A DNA stretch of 64,000 nt, from contig NZ_JADKRX010000001.1 in the NCBI RefSeq assembly GCF_015350975.1, positions 62,001 through 126,000 on the forward strand, in the 5' to 3' direction. Positions 1-9,100 of the stretch are shown in pieces (position 1 is the first letter of the stretch; the number at the start of each line of letters is the position of its first letter). The notes beneath the pieces were generated by a model. The model was not told the DNA's origin. It made no database searches and worked only from the letters and a program-made list of their open reading frames with translations. The stretch comes from Curtobacterium sp. VKM Ac-1395. Lineage in GTDB: Bacteria > Actinomycetota > Actinomycetes > Actinomycetales > Microbacteriaceae. Made by a program: the position numbers and the translations under genes.

Positions 1-263
1 ACGGCGGCTACGCGGGCGGTGTCTTCGTGCCCGTCAAGGACGCCAGTGCCGGCAAGGCGCGCGGCACGTACGGCGGCGGGCGCTACCTGCTCGACACGAT
101 CAAGGGCGCCGACCTCGGTGGGGACGACGGCGAGCTCGTGCTCGACTTCAACTTCGCGTACAACCCCTCGTGCGCGTACGACCCGGCCTGGGCGTGCCCG
201 CTCGCGCCCCCCGGCAACACCGTCGCGGTGCCGATCCCCGTCGGCGAGCAGTACGACTTCTAG
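1..263 (+). CDS. DUF1684 family protein, C-terminal end (5' truncated by window edge)
   Basis: The reading frame is open from the first bases (codons in phase with position 3) to a TAG at 261-263, so the start lies upstream of the window. The last ~85 residues carry the hallmark C-terminal block of the DUF1684 family: a LDFNFAYNP segment, then CAYDP and CPLAPPGN, ending with PIPVGE. Proteins of this family are conserved in actinobacteria and bacteroidetes and have no established enzymatic role. The GntR regulator begins 11 bp downstream on the same strand, so the two may be co-transcribed. The family call rests on memory of the motif and is fairly secure. Confidence 0.75.
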   Translation, partial: GGYAGGVFVPVKDASAGKARGTYGGGRYLLDTIKGADLGGDDGELVLDFNFAYNPSCAYDPAWACPLAPPGNTVAVPIPVGEQYDF

Positions 264-274
264 GAGCTCCGGAC

Positions 275-640
275 ATGTCGACGACGAGCCTCGTGGCACT
301 CGACCCCGGCGGCCGCATCCCGCCGTTCGAACAGGTGCGCTCCCAGATCGCGGCGCAGATCACCGCCGGCTACCTGGTCGACGGCCAGCGGCTGCCGAGC
401 GTGCGGTCGCTCGCGGACGACCTCAAGCTCGCGCCCGGCACGGTCGCGAAGGCGTACCAGCTGCTCGAGGAGTCCGGGCTCGTGCAGACCGCACGGGGAG
501 CCGGCACCCGGGTGGTCCGGCCGGCAGCGGTGCCGGACGAGGTCGCCGCGGCGATCCGCGGCGTGGTCACCGAGGCCCGTGCAGCCGGGCTCTCCGCCGA
601 CCAGGCGGCAGCGGCGCTCCGGGACGCCTGGCCCGCGTAG
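275..640 (+). CDS. GntR-family regulator, YtrA-like short type
   Basis: This 121-aa protein consists almost entirely of a GntR winged helix-turn-helix (residues ~12-80), with the typical PPFEQVRSQIAAQI opening, the LPSVRSLADDL recognition-helix region and a GTVAKAYQLLEESGL block. A short helical tail (~85-121) replaces the large effector domain of FadR or HutC types, which is the YtrA subfamily pattern. YtrA-type regulators usually control adjacent ABC transporter or membrane genes; none lies in view, so the target is unknown. The ATG at 275 was chosen because the GntR domain begins shortly after it; upstream in-frame codons overlap the preceding gene. Confidence 0.85.
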   Translation: MSTTSLVALDPGGRIPPFEQVRSQIAAQITAGYLVDGQRLPSVRSLADDLKLAPGTVAKAYQLLEESGLVQTARGAGTRVVRPAAVPDEVAAAIRGVVTEARAAGLSADQAAAALRDAWPA

Positions 641-678
641 GCAGCACGGCCTCACCGTCCCGTCGACTGCTGCTGCGC

Positions 679-1509
679 TCAGCAGTGGTCGAACACGTAC
701 GCCGGGTCGCCCTTCGGCACCAGGTCGCGGTCGCGCAGGATCGTCATCGCGGGTCGGTCCCGCATCGCGCACACCGACGACCACGAGGGCTTCAGCGTGT
801 CCGCGTACTCGACGTCGATGACGCGCTTGCCGTAGACGTCCGTGTACGCCGAGCACTCCCGGTACTGCACGCACTCCTCGGCGACCGCGAAGTCGAACCC
901 GGCGGTCCGCTTGCCGGCCGTGCCGAGCTGCGGGGTGTTCTTCTGCGCTGCCGCCATCCCCTCGCGGTGCACCGCCGCGACGAGGGACGTCGCCAGCGCG
1001 ACGTTGTCCGCCCGCGTCAGCGCGCCCTTCGACCGGGTCCACGAGTCGAGGTTGTCGAACTCGACGGCGTCGAAGCCCCGGTCGGCACAGCGGGTGATCG
1101 CCTTCCCGATGACCTTCGTGACCACGGCACGCTTCGCCGCGGTGCGGGTGTCGAGGAGCATCTCGTCCGGCCAGCCCGGGTCGGACACCGGCTTGCCGGC
1201 CGCGGTGCGCAGGATCGCGGACGGGTGCTGTTCCTTCCACATGGCAGCGTCGCCGGGCTGCGTCTGGAAGCCGTTGACGTAGCAGATGCCGTAGGTGCCC
1301 TTCGCCGGGCGCTCGGTGCTGTCCCGCTCGACGACGGTCACGCCGGCGGGCGGCGCGTAGGCCCCACCCAGCTGGTAGTCCGGCACGCCCGAGGTCGGGA
1401 GGTCGCGGTGGCCGTCACCTGCGGCCGTGCCGGTGTCGGCCGCGCAGCCGGCGGTGCCGACCAGGGTGACGAGGAGGACGGCGGGCAGCAGGAGGGAACG
1501 GAGGCGCAC
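679..1509 (-). CDS. putative secreted lipoprotein, endo alpha-1,4-polygalactosaminidase-like (GH114/TM1410 type)
   Basis: The 276-aa product starts at GTG 1509 with a lipoprotein signal peptide: basic n-region, LLLPAVLLV hydrophobic core and a lipobox ending in Cys (LVGTAGC). The mature part resembles the GH114-like TIM-barrel proteins: a KGTYGICYVNGFQTQPGD strand, the catalytic-region AVEFDNLDSW motif with two acidic residues, and a late AVAEEC acidic pair. GH114 enzymes cleave polygalactosaminoglycan-type polymers, but many family members are uncharacterised, so the substrate is uncertain. It is monocistronic and divergent from the helicase gene. The start was chosen because upstream in-frame codons do not look coding and because the signal peptide begins here. 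Confidence 0.75.
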   Translation of the reverse strand: MRLRSLLLPAVLLVTLVGTAGCAADTGTAAGDGHRDLPTSGVPDYQLGGAYAPPAGVTVVERDSTERPAKGTYGICYVNGFQTQPGDAAMWKEQHPSAILRTAAGKPVSDPGWPDEMLLDTRTAAKRAVVTKVIGKAITRCADRGFDAVEFDNLDSWTRSKGALTRADNVALATSLVAAVHREGMAAAQKNTPQLGTAGKRTAGFDFAVAEECVQYRECSAYTDVYGKRVIDVEYADTLKPSWSSVCAMRDRPAMTILRDRDLVPKGDPAYVFDHC

Positions 1510-1850
1510 GACGTCCAGGGTCCCACGGGGGACCTGCTCTTCCGCCGGGTCCCGTCGGAGCGCTACACTGGCTGTACTCGAGGCGCCGATCGCCTCGTGC
1601 GTCGTACGGACGCCCCCGAAACCTCCCGGTCGAACTCGACCGATGCGTATCGCGCACCACCGCTCCCCCGGAACCCGTCCGGGTGGGACACCGGTGCCAG
1701 GCTCTCTGCTGCGGCGACAGTGCCCGCACCTCCACGTCCTCTCCAGCAGAGGACACGGCCGCTCCCCGAGCGGACGACGGACGCGGACATGCTCCCGCCC
1801 GCGCGCCGATCGAGCGCGCACCACGGCCGAAACCGGCCCGAAAGGTCGTC
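1510..1850 (+). promoter_or_regulatory. long leader region of the DEAD-box helicase gene
   Basis: This 341-bp gap has no convincing ORF. TACACT at 1564-1569 fits a -10 box and would give a leader of about 280 nt. Inside it, CTCTGCTG (1704-1711) pairs perfectly with CAGCAGAG (1744-1751) around a C-rich loop. Long structured leaders on RNA helicase genes often serve cold or autogenous control; that role here is inference. Confidence 0.4.
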
Positions 1851-3437
1851 ATGACCAACCCCATCGAAGACATCCGTTTCTCCGACCTCGGCGTCCCCGC
1901 CCCCATGGTCGACGTGCTCGTCAGCCAGGGCAAGGAGAACGCCTTCCCGATCCAGGCGGACACGCTCCCCGACTCCCTCAAGGGCAAGGACGTGCTCGGC
2001 CGCGGTCGCACCGGCTCCGGCAAGACCATCGCGTTCGCGATCCCCCTCGTCGCCCGTCTCGCGGCGAACCCGCAGAAGCGTCGCCCCGGCCGCCCCCGCG
2101 CCCTGGTGCTCGCCCCGACCCGTGAGCTCGCGACGCAGATCGACGCCGTGCTCGCCCCCCTCGCCAAGGCGATGGGCCTCACCACCACGACGATCTTCGG
2201 CGGCGTCTCGCAGGGCCGTCAGGTCGACGCGCTCCGCAGCGGCGTCGACATCGTCGTCGCCTGCCCGGGCCGCCTCGCCGACCTCATGCAGCAGGGTCAC
2301 GCCCACCTCGACGCGATCGACGTCACCGTCCTCGACGAGGCCGACCACATGGCCGACATGGGCTTCCTGCCCGGCGTGACGAAGATCATGCAGGCCACGC
2401 CCGAGCGCGGGCAGCGCATGCTGTTCTCCGCGACGCTCGACAACGGCGTGGACAAGCTCGTCAAGAAGTTCCTGCACAACCCGGTCATGCACTCCGTCGA
2501 CGACGAGTCCAGCCCCGTCGAGGCGATGACCCACCACGTGTTCGAGGTCGCCGACGCCGACGGCAAGAAGGACCTCGTCCAGACCCTCGCCTCGGGCACC
2601 GGTCGCCGCATCCTCTTCATGCGCACGAAGCACCACGCCAAGCGCCTGGCGAAGCAGCTCTCCTCGCAGGGCATCCCCGCGGTGGACCTGCAGGGCAACC
2701 TGTCGCAGGGTGCCCGTGAGCGCAACCTCGCCAAGTTCTCCGCCGGTGAGGCCCTCGTCCTCGTCGCCACCGACGTCGCCGCCCGCGGTGTGCACGTCGA
2801 CAACGTCGAGCTCGTCGTGCACGTCGACCCGCCGACCGAGCACAAGGCGTACCTGCACCGCTCGGGCCGTACCGCCCGCGCCGGTTCGTCCGGTGACGTC
2901 GTCACCGTGGTGATGCCCGCCGAGCGTCGCGACGTCGCACAGATGATGCGCAAGGCCGCGATCTCCGTCGCGCCGCAGCAGGTCACCCCGCGGTCCGCGC
3001 CGGTGCTCGAGCTCGTCGGCGAGATCGCCCCGCTCCGTCACGAGGACCCGGCCGCCGTCCAGCAGCAGCAGCCGCAGCGTCGGCAGCAGTCCTCCGCGGG
3101 CGCGTCGTCCGCCGGTCGTGGCCGTGGCCGCGGTGGCCGCTCGGGAGGCTCGGCTCCGGCCGCGCAGTCCAGCTCGGCCGGCAACGGCTCGGGTTCGGGT
3201 CGTCGCGGTGGCCGTGCCACCGAGGGCTCGTCCGCCTCGTCCGCCGGCTCGACCGGTCAGCGTCGTTCCGGTGGCGCCCCCCGTCGCGCCGGCAGCGACT
3301 CGCCCCGCGGCGGGTCCGCCCAGGTCTGGTCCTCCGACGGTGGCTACGCCCCCGGGCGCGCAGCCGGCACCGAGTCCAGCGGCAACCGCCGTGGTGGCTC
3401 GCGCCGTGCCTCCCGTCCGGCCGGCACCGGCCGCTGA
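1851..3437 (+). CDS. DEAD-box ATP-dependent RNA helicase
   Basis: The 528-aa protein has every superfamily 2 DEAD-box motif in order: Q-motif area (FPIQ ~33-36), motif I GRTGSGKT (52-59), PTRELA (90-95), DEAD (162-165), SAT (193-195), and the C-terminal helicase lobe with VATDVAARG (~305-313) and HRSGRTARAG (336-345). After ~residue 415 comes a low-complexity tail rich in Gly, Arg, Ser and Gln (RGRGRGGRSGG-type), typical of RhlE/CsdA-like helicases that bind structured RNA. It probably unwinds rRNA or mRNA structure in ribosome assembly and cold adaptation. The ATG at 1851 is followed directly by the family N-terminus. Repeat copy A1 follows the stop codon by 30 bp. Confidence 0.93.
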   Translation: MTNPIEDIRFSDLGVPAPMVDVLVSQGKENAFPIQADTLPDSLKGKDVLGRGRTGSGKTIAFAIPLVARLAANPQKRRPGRPRALVLAPTRELATQIDAVLAPLAKAMGLTTTTIFGGVSQGRQVDALRSGVDIVVACPGRLADLMQQGHAHLDAIDVTVLDEADHMADMGFLPGVTKIMQATPERGQRMLFSATLDNGVDKLVKKFLHNPVMHSVDDESSPVEAMTHHVFEVADADGKKDLVQTLASGTGRRILFMRTKHHAKRLAKQLSSQGIPAVDLQGNLSQGARERNLAKFSAGEALVLVATDVAARGVHVDNVELVVHVDPPTEHKAYLHRSGRTARAGSSGDVVTVVMPAERRDVAQMMRKAAISVAPQQVTPRSAPVLELVGEIAPLRHEDPAAVQQQQPQRRQQSSAGASSAGRGRGRGGRSGGSAPAAQSSSAGNGSGSGRRGGRATEGSSASSAGSTGQRRSGGAPRRAGSDSPRGGSAQVWSSDGGYAPGRAAGTESSGNRRGGSRRASRPAGTGR

Positions 3438-3467
3438 CCCACGCTGAGTCGGGGCGTTCAACCCCCC

Positions 3468-3537
3468 GCGAAACACCGGTGTTCGGTGGTCGCGCCGCGG
3501 ATCTCCGCGGCGCGACTGCTGAACACCGGTGTCTTGC
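3468..3537. repeat. dispersed palindromic repeat family A, copy A1
   Basis: This is one of four 70-bp intergenic copies. Two perfect ACACCGGTGT palindromes lie at 3473-3482 and 3523-3532. Between them the DNA is itself a near-perfect hairpin (GTCGCGCCGCGG paired with CCGCGGCGCGAC). It sits between the helicase and CsbD genes, both on the plus strand. Flanking C and G runs (CCCCCCGC before, GGGGGGGG after) extend the dyad further than in the other copies. Confidence 0.9.
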
Positions 3538-3667
3538 GTCGGGGGGGGCGAGTCCAACCTGGGTGGGGACTGCGAACGCATGTCCGCAGAGCGCGTAGGT
3601 TCCTGGTCATCGGCGGGCGCGCAAGCGACCACCGGTGGTTTTGTCCGACGACGGAAGGAGCCGCCAC

Positions 3668-3868
3668 ATGGCAGGCATCGACGACATCAAGAACGCCGCT
3701 GAGAAGGCGGCCGGCAAGGTCAAGGAAGCCGTCGGCAACACGACGGACAACGACCGCCTGAAGGCCGAGGGTCAGACCGACCAGGCCAAGGCCTCGACCA
3801 AGCAGGGTGCGACCGACGTCAAGGACGCCGCGCACGGCGTGGCCGACAGCTTCAAGGACAACAAGTAG
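3668..3868 (+). CDS. CsbD-like general stress protein
   Basis: This 66-aa, highly charged, Ala/Lys/Asp-rich helical protein matches the CsbD family across its length: a GKVKEAVGNTTDNDRLKAEG core, then a DQAKASTKQGATDVKDAAHG repeat-like second half. CsbD-family genes are sigma-B or stress induced in Bacillus and widespread in soil and plant bacteria; the molecular role is unknown. A strong ribosome binding site (GGAAGGAG) lies about 8 nt before the ATG at 3668. A strong hairpin terminator follows 31 bp after the stop, so the gene is monocistronic. Confidence 0.9.
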   Translation: MAGIDDIKNAAEKAAGKVKEAVGNTTDNDRLKAEGQTDQAKASTKQGATDVKDAAHGVADSFKDNK

Positions 3869-3899
3869 GACCAAGCCGGTCTCGACAGACCGCGCTGCG

Positions 3900-3930
3900 A
3901 AGCCCCCGGGACCATCGGTCCCGGGGGCTT
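3900..3930 (+). terminator. hairpin terminator after the CsbD gene
   Basis: AAGCCCCCGGGACC (3900-3913) and GGTCCCGGGGGCTT (3917-3930) form a perfect 14-bp stem with an ATC loop. There is no long T-tract, as is usual in high-GC actinobacteria. It lies between the plus-strand CsbD gene and the end of the minus-strand Nudix-like gene and may work in both directions. Confidence 0.85.
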
Positions 3931-3944
3931 CGTCGTGCCTGGGG

Positions 3945-4493
3945 CTAGAGCAGGGCGCCGACCGAGGCGAGCCCGGCGCGCATCAGGGCGCCGCGGCCAC
4001 CCTCCATCTCCTCGGACACCGCGATCGAAGCGGCCTCCATCGGGCTCATCCACGTCAGCTCGAGGGCGTCCTGCCGCGGCTCGCACGTCCCGGTGACGGG
4101 GACGACGTACGCCAGGGAGATCGCGTGCTGGCGCTCGTCGGTGTAGACCGAGGCACCGGGGAGCGGGAAGTACTCCGCCACGGTGAACGGCGCCGGGTTC
4201 GACGGCAGCTGCGGGAACGCCATCGGCCCGAGGTCCTTCTCGAGGTGCCGGAACAGCGCCGTGCGGATCGACTCGCCGAACATGACGCGACCGGACACGA
4301 GCGTGCGGGCGATCGACCCGCTCGGGGCCACGCGGAGCAGCACGCCGACCTCGGTCACGACGCCGAGTCCGTCGGTGCGGACGGGGATGGCTTCGACGTA
4401 GCAGATCGGCAGGCGACGGCGGACCATCGCGAGCTCCTCGTCGGACAGCCAGCCGGAGTCAGGATCGGGATCGGGGGTGCGCGTCGAGGCCAT
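3945..4493 (-). CDS. Nudix-fold protein of the DUF4916 type, degenerate Nudix box
   Basis: The 182-aa product resembles actinobacterial DUF4916 proteins, which have a Nudix hydrolase fold. The Nudix-box region reads GRVMFGE then SIRTALF then RHLEKDLG. The spacing of the G-x5-E-x7-REUxEE consensus is kept, but the two metal-binding glutamates of REUxEE are Lys and Asp and the first E is His. Canonical pyrophosphohydrolase activity is therefore doubtful and the protein could be a sensor or binding protein. It stands alone and is convergent with CsbD. The ATG at 4493 gives the full family N-terminus (SGWLSDEELAMVRRRLPICYVE). Confidence 0.75.
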   Translation of the reverse strand: MASTRTPDPDPDSGWLSDEELAMVRRRLPICYVEAIPVRTDGLGVVTEVGVLLRVAPSGSIARTLVSGRVMFGESIRTALFRHLEKDLGPMAFPQLPSNPAPFTVAEYFPLPGASVYTDERQHAISLAYVVPVTGTCEPRQDALELTWMSPMEAASIAVSEEMEGGRGALMRAGLASVGALL

Positions 4494-4583
4494 GCTCCGT
4501 GTCTACCAGGCGGCGGGGCGAAGCAGGTGGAAGGGCGCGGGGTCGTGGAGGGACACCGGGTGCGCGTCGCTACTGTCGGCTGC

Positions 4584-5201
4584 ATGATCGACCCCGACCT
4601 CGTCCAGTGGACCCGCCCGACCGGTGACCGCGCCGGCACACCCCTGCTCGTCGCGCTGCACGGCGTCGGCTCCGACGAGCACGACCTGCTCGCGCTCGCG
4701 CCGGCCCTGCCGCCCGCGTGGACGATCGCCTCGCTGCGGGCGCCGCTGCCGTGGGGCGGCGGACACAGCTGGTACCCGCTCGGCACGCCGGGGTCGCCGG
4801 AGCTCGGACCCGTCGACGCGGCGGTCGAGGAGGTCCTCGGCTGGGTCGACGGCGTCGCGGCCGACCACCCGCGCATCGGGCTGCTCGGCTTCTCGCAGGG
4901 CGGGTCGATGGCGCTGCAGCTCCTGCGCGCCCGGCCGGCGGGCTTCGCGTTCGCGGTGTCGCTGTCGGGCTTCGTCGTGCCGGGCGTCACCGACTCCCGG
5001 GACGAGGCGGTCGCGGCCGTCCGGCCCCGCGTGTTCCTCGGTCACGGTGACCTCGACCCGGTGATCCCCGGTGACGCCACCGCGCGCACCGCGGTGTGGG
5101 CAGCGGAGCACACGGACGTGACCGTCCGTGCCTACGAGGGGCTGCCACACGCGGTGTCGGCCGCGGAGCTGGCCGACGTTTCCGCCTTCATCGGCGGCTG
5201 A
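4584..5201 (+). CDS. alpha/beta hydrolase, carboxylesterase/phospholipase type
   Basis: The 205-aa single-domain alpha/beta hydrolase belongs to the carboxylesterase YeiG/YpfH-like group. The oxyanion-strand motif LLVALHGVGSDEHDL is near residue 22, the nucleophile elbow GFSQGG near 110 (Ser), the acid Asp in GHGDLDPVIP near 160, and the histidine in LPHAV near 190. All three triad residues are present, so it should hydrolyse small esters. TACTGT (4571-4576) ends 7 nt before the ATG, suggesting a leaderless transcript from this start. It is followed by a bidirectional terminator. Confidence 0.88.
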   Translation: MIDPDLVQWTRPTGDRAGTPLLVALHGVGSDEHDLLALAPALPPAWTIASLRAPLPWGGGHSWYPLGTPGSPELGPVDAAVEEVLGWVDGVAADHPRIGLLGFSQGGSMALQLLRARPAGFAFAVSLSGFVVPGVTDSRDEAVAAVRPRVFLGHGDLDPVIPGDATARTAVWAAEHTDVTVRAYEGLPHAVSAAELADVSAFIGG

Positions 5202-5222
5202 CGGCGTCGCCGCCACGTGACA

Positions 5223-5262
5223 GACGGGAGGCTCCCCACCAGCTGGTGGGGAGCCTCCCGTC
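5223..5262. terminator. bidirectional hairpin terminator between convergent genes
   Basis: A perfect 20-bp-arm palindrome is centred at 5242/5243 (left arm begins GACGGGAGGCTCC, right arm ends GGAGCCTCCCGTC). It lies between the plus-strand hydrolase (stop 5201) and the minus-strand PadR gene (stop 5279), so it should terminate both. It contains the GGGAGGCTC 9-mer that recurs at other gene ends in the window. Confidence 0.9.
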
Positions 5263-5278
5263 CGTCGTGTGGCACGGC

Positions 5279-5965
5279 TCAGTCGGCGAGGATCTGCAGG
5301 AGGTCCTTGCGGAGCTGGTCGACCTTGGCCGCGGCGGCCTTGACCTGCTCGTCGGTCGCACTGGTGCGGTACATGTGCAGGACGCCCATGGTCTTGCGGA
5401 GCGCCTCGACGAACTCGCGCTGCGAGTCGGGCATGCCGGGCGTGGACTCCCACGCGGCGGCGATCTCGTCGGCCTTGGCCGCTGCCTCGGCCCGGCCGGC
5501 GTCGGTGAGCTCGAAGAGCGTCTTGCGACCGTCGCCGGTCGAGACGACGAGGTCCTCGTCGACGAGCTGCTGGAGCGTCGGGTAGACCGAGCCGGGGCTC
5601 GGCTTCCAGGCGCCACCGGTGCGCTCGGCGATCGTCTTGATCACGGCGTAGCCGTTCTGGGGGCCCTCGGCCAGCAGGCCGAGGATGGCGAGGCGGACGT
5701 CGCCGCGGCGGCGGCGCTCCCGGCCGAAGCCGGGACCGCCGAACCCGGGACCGAAGCCCATGCCGGGCCCGAAGCCGCCGCGGCCGCCGAAGCCCGTCGG
5801 GCCGGGCCCGAAGCCACCGCGCCCGCCGTGCTCGCCGCGGTCGCGGCCGGGGAAGCCGACGCCGTGGTGCGCGCGCCCGCCGCCGAAGCGGGGGCCGCGC
5901 GGTCCGGAGCCACGCTGGTCGTGGCGGTGGTCGTGCATGTTCTCGTGGTCGTCCATGGGGTGCAT
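5279..5965 (-). CDS. PadR-family transcriptional regulator with His- and Gly-rich N-terminal extension
   Basis: The 228-aa protein has a PadR winged-helix domain at ~88-165 (RLAILGLLAEGPQNGYAVIKTI, then SPGSVYPTLQQLVDEDLV) followed by a C-terminal helical dimerisation segment. Residues 1-85 are an unusual low-complexity extension: a His/Asp-rich start (HENMHDHRHDQ) that could bind metal, then repeated GFGPG / RGGFGPG units. A ribosome binding site (AGAGGAG) precedes the ATG. A promoter with a palindrome filling its spacer lies upstream (6045-6074), which suggests autoregulation. It is divergent from lhr. No target gene other than itself is obvious. Confidence 0.88.
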   Translation of the reverse strand: MHPMDDHENMHDHRHDQRGSGPRGPRFGGGRAHHGVGFPGRDRGEHGGRGGFGPGPTGFGGRGGFGPGMGFGPGFGGPGFGRERRRRGDVRLAILGLLAEGPQNGYAVIKTIAERTGGAWKPSPGSVYPTLQQLVDEDLVVSTGDGRKTLFELTDAGRAEAAAKADEIAAAWESTPGMPDSQREFVEALRKTMGVLHMYRTSATDEQVKAAAAKVDQLRKDLLQILAD

Positions 5966-6044
5966 GGTGACTCCTCTCGAGGGTCGTGACGGAAGTGGGC
6001 TCGCGATCCGTTCCGAACTGTTCCGGCACTGTCGCGATGTAGTA

Positions 6045-6074
6045 ACGATAGATCGGTACCTATCGCTCTGTCAA
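6045..6074 (-). promoter_or_regulatory. promoter and operator of the PadR gene
   Basis: Read on the minus strand: TTGACA (6074-6069), an 18-nt spacer, then TATCGT (6050-6045). The palindrome with arms CGATA (6046-6050) and TATCG (6061-6065) around GATCGGTACC lies in the spacer and overlaps the -10. This is the position expected for an autorepressor operator. Binding by PadR is inference. Confidence 0.7.
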
Positions 6075-6149
6075 GCGTCTGGTCTGTCTGGTGCTCGTCG
6101 GCTCCTTGTCGGGGTCTTGTCGGTGGCGGCGGGCAGGATGGGACGGACC

Positions 6150-9100
6150 ATGACGGACGTCCTCGAGCGCTTCTCCCCCGCCACCGCTGCGTGGTTCCGC
6201 GGTGCGTTCAGCGCACCGACCGCGGCACAGTCCGGTGCGTGGGACGCCATCTCGACCGGCCGGCACGCGCTCGTCGTCGCCCCGACCGGCTCCGGCAAGA
6301 CGCTCGCATCGTTCCTGTGGTCGATCGACCGCCTCATCAGCTCCACGGACCACCCCGAGCCGAAGCAGCGCACGCGGGTGCTCTACATCTCGCCGCTGAA
6401 GGCCCTCGGCGTCGACGTCGAGCGGAACCTCCGCAGCCCGCTCGTCGGCATCACGCAGACGGCTCGCCGGCTCGGACTCGAACCGCCGGACGTCACGGTC
6501 GGCGTCCGGAGCGGTGACACCCCGTCGTCCGACCGACAGAAGCTGCTGCGGCTGCCGCCGGACATCCTCATCACCACGCCCGAGTCGCTCTACCTGATGC
6601 TGACGTCGAAGGCGCGGGAGACCCTGCTGAACGTCGACACCGTCATCGTCGACGAGGTCCACGCCGTCGCGTCCTCCAAGCGCGGGGCGCACCTGGCCGT
6701 CTCGCTCGAACGGCTCGACGACCTGCTCGACAAGCCGGTGCAGCGCATCGGGCTGTCCGCCACCGTTCGTCCGGCGGAAGAGGTCGCCCGGTTCCTCGGC
6801 GGCCGCGCTCCGGTCGAGATCATCGCCCCGCCGGCACAGAAGACCTTCGACCTGCGTGTGGTCGTGCCGGTCGACGACATGTCCGAGCTCGGGTCGCCGC
6901 CCGTCGGCTCGGACTCCTCGGACGCGCCGTCGAACGGGTCGATCTGGCCCCACGTGGAAGAACGCGTGGTCGACCTGATCGAGGAGCACCGGTCGACGAT
7001 CGTGTTCGCGAACTCGCGGCGGTTGGCCGAGCGCTTGACCGCCCGGCTGAACGAGATCCACGAGGAACGCGTGGTGGCCGCCGCGGGTGACGGCGTCCTG
7101 GTCCCCGCCGGGGCGTCACCCGACGACGTCGGGCTGCCGGGTGGGCGGGCGCAGTCACCGGGGCGGGCATCGGCCCACGCCCCCGTGCCGCAGCAGACCC
7201 GGCCGCCAGCGGAGATGATCGGCTCGTCCGGCCAGACCGCCGGCGCCGTGCCCGTCCTCGCCAGGGCCCACCACGGCTCCGTGTCCAAGGACCAGCGCGC
7301 CATCATCGAGGACGACCTGAAGTCGGGCCGCCTGCGGTGCGTGGTCGCGACGAGTTCGCTCGAGCTCGGCATCGACATGGGCGAGGTCGACCTGGTCGTG
7401 CAGGTCGAGGCCCCGCCGTCGGTCGCCAGCGGCCTGCAGCGCGTCGGCCGCGCCGGGCACCAGGTCGGGGAGATCTCCCGAGGAGTCCTCTTCCCGAAGC
7501 ACCGCGCCGACCTCGTGCACAGCGCCGTCACGGTCGAGCGCATGGTGTCCGGGCAGATCGAGTCGATCTCGGTGCCCGCGAACCCCCTCGACGTCCTGGC
7601 GCAGCACACCGTCGCCGCCGGTGCCGTCGACACCCTCGACGTCGAGCACTGGTTCGAGCTCGTGCGCCGCAGTGCGCCGTTCAGCGGCCTGCCCCGCTCG
7701 GCGTTCGACGCCACGCTCGACCTGATCACCGGGCGGTACCCGAGCGACGAGTTCGCCGAGCTCCGTCCGCGCCTGGTCTGGGACCGCGTCCACGGCACGC
7801 TCACCGGACGTCCCGGTGCACAACGCCTGGCCGTGACGAGCGGTGGCACGATCCCCGACCGCGGCATGTTCGGCGTGTTCATGGTCGGCGAACGGGCGTC
7901 CCGCGTCGGCGAGCTCGACGAGGAGATGGTCTACGAGTCCCGCGTGGGCGACGTCTTCGCGCTCGGTGCCACCAGCTGGCGCATCGAGGAGATCACGCAC
8001 GACCGCGTCATCGTCAGCCCGGCGTTCGGGCAGCCCGGCCGGGTGCCGTTCTGGAAGGGCGACGGCATCGGGCGTCCCGCCGAGCTCGGGCGCGCGACCG
8101 GCGCCTACATCAGGGAGGTCGAGTCCGCCTCCGACGCCGATGCCCGTGCCCGGGTCTCCGCCGGCGGGCTCGACGAGCGTGCCGTGACGAACCTGCTGAC
8201 CTTCCTGCGCGAGCAGCGGGCAGCCACCGGACACGTGCCGAACGACACCACGCTCGTGGTCGAGCGCTTCCGCGACGAGCTCGGCGACTGGCGCCTGATC
8301 CTGCACTCCCCGTACGGCATGCAGGTCCACGCGCCGTGGGCCCTCGCCGTGGCCGCACGACTCCGCGAACGGCATGGCATCGACGGCGACGCGATGGCCG
8401 CGGACGACGGCATCGTGGTGCGCATCCCCGAGACCGACGCCGAACCCCCTGGGGCCGACCTGTTCGTCTTCGAGCGGGACGACCTCGAGGCCGTGGTCAC
8501 GGACGAGGTCGGCGGGTCGGCGCTGTTCGCCGCCCGGTTCCGTGAGTGCGCCGCCCGCGCGCTGCTGCTCCCCCGCCGCGACCCCGGCCGACGCTCCCCG
8601 CTGTGGCAGCAGCGGCAGCGGGCGTCCCAGCTGCTCGAGGTCGCCCAGAAGTACCCGACCTTCCCGATCGTGCTCGAGACCGTGCGCGAGGTCCTGCAGG
8701 ACGTCTACGACGTGCCGGCGCTGCTCGGCATCGCGGACGAGATCGCCCGGCGCGGCATCCGGCTCGTCGAGAGCGAGACCGCGACGCCGTCCCCCTTCGC
8801 CCGCTCGCTGCTGTTCGGGTACGTCGCCGCCTTCATGTACGAGGGCGACTCCCCGCTGGCCGAGCGCCGGGCCGCGGCGCTCTCGCTCGACTCGACGCTC
8901 CTCAGCGAGCTGCTCGGTCGCGCGGAGCTCCGTGAACTGCTCGACCCGGCCGTGATCGCGTCGACCGAGCAGGACCTGCAGCGACTCTCGCCGGACCGCC
9001 GCGCACGGGACACCGAAGGCCTGGTCGACGTCCTGCGCCTGGTCGGTGCGATCGACCTCGACGAGGCGGTCGACCGGAGCTGGCTCGCCACCGACTCCGA

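Noticed and set aside
6138..6149. Earlier ATG start for lhr at 6138.
   Set aside because: It adds only four residues that are not conserved, and the start at 6150 matches the usual family N-terminus; it cannot be fully excluded.
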